A stretch of DNA of 64,000 nt from the NCBI RefSeq assembly GCF_000702665.1, contig NZ_JNJA01000006.1, positions 1 to 64,000 of the forward strand, read 5' to 3'. This DNA is from Solidesulfovibrio alcoholivorans DSM 5433 (GTDB taxonomy: Bacteria > Desulfobacterota > Desulfovibrionia > Desulfovibrionales > Desulfovibrionaceae). Shown piece after piece: positions 59,530-64,000 of the stretch. Positions within the stretch are counted from its first letter, which is position 1; each line of letters begins with the position of its first letter. The notes under the pieces were generated by a model. That model was not told the DNA's origin. It did no database searches and saw only the letters and a program-made list of their open reading frames with translations. The translations under genes and the position numbers were made by a program.

Positions 59530-60189
59530 TCAATCGATCAGCTTGGCTTCCCGGGCCGCGATAACGGCTTCGAACCGGTTGTTGACATGGAGTTTTCTGA
59601 AAATATGCTTGATGTGCGACTTGACCGTCTCGATGCTCAAGAAAAGCAGCGTCGAGATATCCTTGTTGTTTTTCCCCGCCGCGATGGACCGCAGAATCTG
59701 CATCTCGCGATGGGTGAGCGCTTCGACGGGGAGGTCCGGCTGGACATCCTCGGGGGTCAGGTCGACGGAGAGATTGACCAGATAGGGGGAAACGACGGGC
59801 TGATCGGCATGGAAGGCCTCGATGAGGCGCGCCAAGTTGTCGATGCCGATGGTCTTGAGCACGTAGCCGTCGGCTCCGGCCTGCATGGCGTTTTTGATGT
59901 AATTGGTGTCGTTGTAGGTGGAAAGGGCCAGGATCTTCATGGCCGGCAAGACCTTGCGCAAGACGCGAATGGCCGGGATACCCGAGAGGCCGGGCATGTC
60001 GATGTCGATGAGGGCAACGTCGGGAGCAGTCTTTTGGATTTTTTCGATGGTGTCGAAACCGTTGTCCGATTCGCCGACAATCGTGATGGTCTCTATGCTC
60101 TCGAAGGCCAGGCGCAGGCCGATGCGCAGCAAGGGGTGATCATCGGCGATAAAGAGCTTGATCGGAGGGTTGCCTGACGTCGGTCCCAT
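59530..60189 (-). CDS. NarL/FixJ-type response regulator
   Basis: I choose ATG 60189 because AGGGAGGAAGC precedes it; the frame from 60207 adds six residues. The 219-aa protein has a receiver domain with the phospho-acceptor Asp in DVALIDIDMPGLSG (about residue 54) and Lys in YVLKTIG, and a LuxR-type HTH (ALTHREMQILRSIAAGKNNK, SIETVKSHIKHIF). It pairs with the PocR histidine kinase 96 bases downstream. It probably controls the aquaglyceroporin and glycyl-radical enzyme genes transcribed toward it. Confidence 0.93.
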   Translation of the reverse strand: MGPTSGNPPIKLFIADDHPLLRIGLRLAFESIETITIVGESDNGFDTIEKIQKTAPDVALIDIDMPGLSGIPAIRVLRKVLPAMKILALSTYNDTNYIKNAMQAGADGYVLKTIGIDNLARLIEAFHADQPVVSPYLVNLSVDLTPEDVQPDLPVEALTHREMQILRSIAAGKNNKDISTLLFLSIETVKSHIKHIFRKLHVNNRFEAVIAAREAKLID

Positions 60190-60478
60190 GAGCTTCCTCC
60201 CTGCCAACGCGTCTTGCCGAGGCGGTTTTCAAAACATGCGATATCCTGCCCTTGCTGGCAAGGGCATGCCTCCTTTGTCGTGTGTCGCCGGGCCATGCAT
60301 GGAGACCGGATACCCGCCGGCCGGGGCCGGTCCTCCCGGACCGTCGTCTCGAAAGGGAAGCGACGGCCCGGGGTGGCGGTTGCGGAGGCCTCGCGTTGCG
60401 TTCAGAAAAATATGCCAGTATTTTCAAGGTATAATGTGACGGGTCTGGGGTGTGCCTCCGTGGGCGGAAGGTCCTTGG

Positions 60479-61270
60479 TCATGACTCGCACGCCTGTGCG
60501 CCGTCTTCGCAAAACTCGGCATCGGGGTCTTTGTTCAAGGCGCCCGTGGTCATGTCGTACACGAACGCGCCAAGCGCGCCACCGACCAGGGGACCAAGGA
60601 TGGGCACAAGCACGATGCTGGTGTCCATCAGGTTGGGCTGGGTGAAGCCGGCCACCAGGGCGAAGAACCGTGGACCGAAGTCGCGGGCGGGGTTGATGGC
60701 GTAGCCGTTCATGGCTCCAAGACTCATGCCGATGGCCATGACCAGCATGGCCACGGCTACGGGGCCGATCCAGGGCACCTTGTTCTTGGCGCCGAAGTCG
60801 CCGATGGAAAGGATGCCGAAGAGCAGCACGGCGGTGCCGATGACCTGGTCGATGAAACCGGGCCAGAAGCCGGGCACGGCCGGGAAGGTGCAGAAGATGC
60901 CGGCCGTTTTGACCAGCGCGGGGTCGGCCAGAAGCCATTTGGCCGTAAAGTCCGCAAAGACGATGGCCGCGCCCAGAAAACCGCCGGCAGTCTGGGCCAG
61001 GGCGTAGGGCAGCACCTTGCCCCAGGGGAAGCGCCCCGTAGCGGCCAGAGCCAGGGTCACGGCAGGATTGATGTGCGCGCCGGAACGCAGGCTGGCGAGC
61101 ACCCCGAAAAACACGCCCAACCCCCAGCCGAAGGTGATCGTATCCCAGGAGATGTTGAGCGCATCGCCAAAAAAGACCTTCATGGCCACGCTCCCGGCTC
61201 CGAAGATGATGAGGATCATGGTCCCCAGGAATTCGGAGAACATCTCTTTGCCTAATGACGGCGCACCCAT
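60479..61270 (-). CDS. aquaglyceroporin (GlpF-like MIP channel)
   Basis: ATG 61270 with GGAGGGAACC upstream gives 263 aa; the longer open frame is not needed. Both NPA boxes are present: SGAHINPAVTLALAA (about residue 65) and MNGYAINPARDFGPRFF (about 190). The Asp after NPAR marks the glycerol-conducting subgroup rather than strict water channels. It admits glycerol or other small polyols. It sits between the two-component genes and the glycyl-radical genes, all on the minus strand. Confidence 0.92.
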   Translation of the reverse strand: MGAPSLGKEMFSEFLGTMILIIFGAGSVAMKVFFGDALNISWDTITFGWGLGVFFGVLASLRSGAHINPAVTLALAATGRFPWGKVLPYALAQTAGGFLGAAIVFADFTAKWLLADPALVKTAGIFCTFPAVPGFWPGFIDQVIGTAVLLFGILSIGDFGAKNKVPWIGPVAVAMLVMAIGMSLGAMNGYAINPARDFGPRFFALVAGFTQPNLMDTSIVLVPILGPLVGGALGAFVYDMTTGALNKDPDAEFCEDGAQACES

Positions 61271-61523
61271 GGTTCCCTCCCTTGCGGCGTTTCGTCCGTT
61301 GTTCCTTCCCTCCGGGAGGGAAGGGACTGTTTGCCCGGGCATTCCTGCGACACGGTGCCCGCCCGCCGGACTTTCGGCCCTCCTGCCCGGAAATGCGGGC
61401 ATCCGGCGGCGGTCGGCACACGGTTCCTCCTTTGCGCGACGGGGCTCGCCCCCGCCGTCGCGACAACACGGCGTCAAGATCCGCCGTCATTCCCCGGCGC
61501 ACGGCGCAGCGGGATTTTCGCGG

Positions 61524-62492
61524 TCAACCGCCGATGGTGACCGCGATGGGAAACGGCTGAAGCGACGCCGTGAGCCGCTCGATTTCATCCCGGCCGTGGG
61601 GGGCGAGTCCGTGCAGGGCATAGTCCTGGCCCAATTGCCGCCATTTCGGTTCGCCCATGCGATGGTAGGGCAGGATGTCCAGGGCAATCAGATGCTTGAG
61701 CTCGGCGGCCAGGGCGGCTGTCCGGCGCAGGTTTTCCGGCGAGTCGTTGCGCCCGGGGATCAGCGGCAGGCGCAGGCGCGTCGGGATGCCCAGGGCGTCG
61801 ATGGCGCGAAGATTGGCCAGGATGCGTGTATTGGTCGATCCCGTGAGCTCCCGGTGGACCGCCGCGTCCATGTGCTTGACGTCGAAAAGGACCATATCCA
61901 TGTGGCGCAGGGCCGGCGCCATGGCCTGCCAATCGGCCTGACCGCAGGTTTCGACGGCCGTGCGCAGGCCCCGTTTTTTCGCCTCTTCGGCCAACGCCTC
62001 CAGAAAGCGGGGCTGCGCGAAGGGTTCGCCGCCCGAAAAGGTCACGCCGCCGCCGGAGCGGTCGTAGAATTCCCGGTCGAGCTCCACCTCCTCCATGACC
62101 TCGGACACGCTCAGGTAGCGGCCGCAGACCGTGAGGGCGTTGGCGTAGCACACGCGCTGGCACAGCCCGCACTGCGGCAGGGCGCAACGCTCCCGGTCCA
62201 GGACGATGCCCTCCTCCGGCGTGGCCGTGAGGCAGTGGTTGGGACAGGCGTCCACGCACTTGCCGCACCGGATGCAGTTGGCGGCGATGTACATGAGTTG
62301 GGGGGCGGACCGGATGTTTTCCGGGTTCTGGCACCACAGGCAATGGAGCGGGCAGCCCTTGAGGAAGACGATGGTCCGGATGCCGGGGCCGTCGTGGATG
62401 GAAAAACGCTGGAAGTCGCTGACCACGCCGGTCGTGTCGTCGGCGTCGACGCCCCGCGGGGAGAAAAGCTGGAATTTCTTGCGCAAGGTCAT
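61524..62492 (-). CDS. glycyl-radical enzyme activating protein (radical SAM)
   Basis: I prefer ATG 62492 (MTLRKKFQLFSPRGVD), 5 bases after GGAG, over the ATG at 62510. The 322-aa protein has the radical-SAM cluster CPLHCLWC after FLKGC. It also has an inserted two-cluster ferredoxin domain (CIRCGKCVDACPNHC and CALPQCGLCQRVC), and GGVTFSGGEPFAQPRFLEAL. This three-cluster type activates the dehydratase/lyase class of glycyl-radical enzymes rather than classical pyruvate formate-lyase. It is encoded 130 bases downstream of its presumed target. Confidence 0.94.
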   Translation of the reverse strand: MTLRKKFQLFSPRGVDADDTTGVVSDFQRFSIHDGPGIRTIVFLKGCPLHCLWCQNPENIRSAPQLMYIAANCIRCGKCVDACPNHCLTATPEEGIVLDRERCALPQCGLCQRVCYANALTVCGRYLSVSEVMEEVELDREFYDRSGGGVTFSGGEPFAQPRFLEALAEEAKKRGLRTAVETCGQADWQAMAPALRHMDMVLFDVKHMDAAVHRELTGSTNTRILANLRAIDALGIPTRLRLPLIPGRNDSPENLRRTAALAAELKHLIALDILPYHRMGEPKWRQLGQDYALHGLAPHGRDEIERLTASLQPFPIAVTIGG

Positions 62493-62569
62493 GGTGGCTC
62501 CGTTTGCCATGCCGGGCCGGCCAACCGGGCATGGGTATCGCCCCGTGGCCGGTCTTCGGACGTCCGGGG

Positions 62570-62599
62570 AGCCGCCGCCTCCCGGGCGAGGCGGCGGCT
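62570..62599 (-). terminator. strong hairpin between the glycyl-radical enzyme and activase genes
   Basis: AGCCGCCGCCTC and GAGGCGGCGGCT form a perfect 12-pair stem with a six-base loop, 23 bases after the enzyme stop. There is no T run, so it probably gives partial termination or protects the upstream mRNA. It would set activase expression below that of the enzyme. Confidence 0.6.
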
Positions 62600-62621
62600 T
62601 TCGGTTTCCGGTTGCGGACGG

Positions 62622-64000
62622 CTAGAACATCTGCTCGGTGCGCGAGATGATGTCGTCCTGGATGGAGCGGTCAAGGGAGGTGAAAAACGCGCTGTAGCCG
62701 GCGACGCGCACGACCAAGCCCCGGTAGTTGTCGGGGTGCATTTGCGCGTCGGTGAGCGTGTCCTTGCTGATGACGTTGTACTGGATGTGCGTGCCGCCGC
62801 CGTTAAAGAGCGTCTCGGTCACGGCGATGAGGTTGGAGATGCCCTGGCCGTCCTTGAGGGCGCTCGGGTGGAACTTCATGTTGAGCAGGGTGCCGTTGGA
62901 GGCGATGACGTGGTCGAGCTTGGTGACGGACTTGACCGAGGCCGTGGGGCCGGAGTGGTCCATGCCCGACACCGGCGAGACGCCGTCGGCCAGGGGCGTG
63001 CCGGCCTTGCGCCCGTCCGGGGTGGCCCCGACGACGGTGCCCAGGGGCACGTTGGCCGAGACCGGGTACAGGCCGGGCTGGAAGCGCCCGCCCCTGGGAT
63101 TGGCGTACTTCTCGACTTCCTTGCAATAGATCAGGGCGCCTTCGTGGGCGATCTCGTCGGCATAGGGCTCGTCGTTGCCGTACTTGGGCGCGCGGTTGAC
63201 GAGCATCTGGCGCAGGCTTTCCCCCTCGACGCCGGCGAAGTCCGAGGCCAGGGCCGCTTTGAGCTCGGCGAGGCTGACGGCCTTGTCCTCGTAGACGAGC
63301 TTGCGCAGGGCGGCCAGGGAGTCGGCCACGTTGGCCACGCCGACACCCTGCGGCCCGGTGAAGTTGTAGTGCGCGCCGCCTTCCTGGAGGGACTTGCCCT
63401 TGGCGATGCAGTCGTCGACCAGGGAGGACAGGAAGGGCAGCGGGGCGCGCTGGCCGTGGGCCACGTCCACGGCGTTGTCGCTGACCACGAGCAGCTTGAC
63501 GCTGTATTCCATCTGCTTGCGGTAGGCGGCCATGAGGGCGTCGTAGGTGGCAAACGTGGTCAGGTCGCCGGTTTTCGGGCCGAGGCGCTCGCCGGAAAGC
63601 GGATCGACGCCGTTGTTGAGCGTCAGCTCGAGGACCTTGGCGATGTTGAAGAAAGCGGCATCGTGCCAACCCTCGGTCTTGCCGCCGACCTGCGGTTCGA
63701 CGCAGCCGATGATGCCGTAGTCCCGGGCGTCCTCGCGGGTGAGCCCCCGGCTGAGCAGTCCCGGGATGATGAAGCGGTCGTTGTAGTAGGCCGGCATGCC
63801 AAGGCCAAGGCGCGTCACTTCGGCCGCTTTCTCGTACAGGGCCCGGGGCGTTTCGCTGTGCACCCGGATGGAGATGGAGGGCTGGTAGAGCCGGGTGTTG
63901 GCCGTGGCCTGGAGGCACATGTAGGACAGGGGGTTGGTGGCGTCCTCGCCTTCCCGGTCCACGCCGCCGACGATGAGGTTTTGGAACATGGGGTAGCCGC
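62622..64000 (-). CDS. glycyl-radical enzyme, glycerol/diol dehydratase-type (5' end outside window)
   Basis: The C-terminal 459 codons are present; the frame continues past 64000 (reading GYPMFQNLIVGG). The active-site loop is IIGCVEPQVGGKTEGWHDAA, with Cys, Glu two residues on and Asp 14 residues on, the spacing of glycerol dehydratase and its relatives. The radical site is VVRVAGYSAFF near the C-terminus. Choline-lyase and isethionate sulfite-lyase share this loop, so the substrate is not certain. The aquaglyceroporin and PocR sensor beside it favour glycerol or another small diol. Confidence 0.9.
   Translation of the reverse strand, partial: GYPMFQNLIVGGVDREGEDATNPLSYMCLQATANTRLYQPSISIRVHSETPRALYEKAAEVTRLGLGMPAYYNDRFIIPGLLSRGLTREDARDYGIIGCVEPQVGGKTEGWHDAAFFNIAKVLELTLNNGVDPLSGERLGPKTGDLTTFATYDALMAAYRKQMEYSVKLLVVSDNAVDVAHGQRAPLPFLSSLVDDCIAKGKSLQEGGAHYNFTGPQGVGVANVADSLAALRKLVYEDKAVSLAELKAALASDFAGVEGESLRQMLVNRAPKYGNDEPYADEIAHEGALIYCKEVEKYANPRGGRFQPGLYPVSANVPLGTVVGATPDGRKAGTPLADGVSPVSGMDHSGPTASVKSVTKLDHVIASNGTLLNMKFHPSALKDGQGISNLIAVTETLFNGGGTHIQYNVISKDTLTDAQMHPDNYRGLVVRVAGYSAFFTSLDRSIQDDIISRTEQMF

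Overview
The window reads as chromosome from a high-GC sulfate-reducing deltaproteobacterium of the Desulfovibrionaceae, probably close to the Desulfovibrio magneticus / Solidesulfovibrio group. The basis is codon and GC style, a ferrosome-like gene cluster of the kind known from D. magneticus, a glycyl-radical enzyme with its activase, and FNR/HcpR-like palindromes. The species is an inference; no rRNA or housekeeping marker is present.

Layout. (1) About 1-8476: the right end of an integrated element. It carries a tyrosine integrase, a BrnT/BrnA toxin-antitoxin with XRE regulator, a low-GC cargo gene, two paralogous excisionase-like proteins, a primase-helicase and an ERCC4 nuclease cut by the window edge. 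It ends in the 3' half of a tRNA-Thr(CGT) gene, the displaced att copy, so the full tRNA and the left end lie before position 1. (2) 8.6-25.3 kb: iron/siderophore module A, with an MFS importer, ExbB-ExbD-TonB, two AraC regulators, an ABC exporter-type pair, a beta-barrel, a LolA-like protein, an RND/MMPL pump, a TonB-dependent receptor and the remnant of a phosphopantetheinyl transferase. (3) 25.4-30.9 kb: a possible replication-initiator fragment, then a Crp/Fnr-controlled set (rhodanese-fused NAD(P)H reductase, small zinc ribbon and a decayed copy of it, bile-acid-symporter-type permease, UspA). (4) 31.6-39.4 kb: a compact eight-gene minus-strand operon with two P1B-type ATPases, HMA-like, FeoA-like, Pro/Gln/Gly-rich and small hydrophobic proteins, matching the ferrosome (fez) iron-storage organelle clusters. 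(5) 39.7-57.5 kb: module B, a second copy of the same functional kit (AraC remnant, ABC pair, FyuA-like TonB receptor, ExbB-ExbD-TonB, MarR, RND pump, LolA-like protein, beta-barrel) plus two methyltransferases and an NMT1/SsuABC-type ABC importer. (6) 57.7-64.0 kb: a PocR-type histidine kinase and NarL-type regulator, an aquaglyceroporin, a glycyl-radical activase and a glycyl-radical dehydratase/lyase that runs off the right edge.

How it fits together. Five sites matching or nearly matching TGARAnTnAnTYTCA (Fur-like) lie in front of the MFS/TonB region, the AraC gene, both TonB receptors and the ferrosome operon. This suggests one iron-starvation regulon joining uptake (modules A and B) with intracellular storage (ferrosome). 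No NRPS or other siderophore synthase is in the window and the PPTase is broken, so the modules probably import foreign siderophores or depend on synthesis genes elsewhere. The RND + LolA-like + beta-barrel triad occurs once per module and is the least understood part. Module B's RND gene has its own MarR repressor with matching operators.
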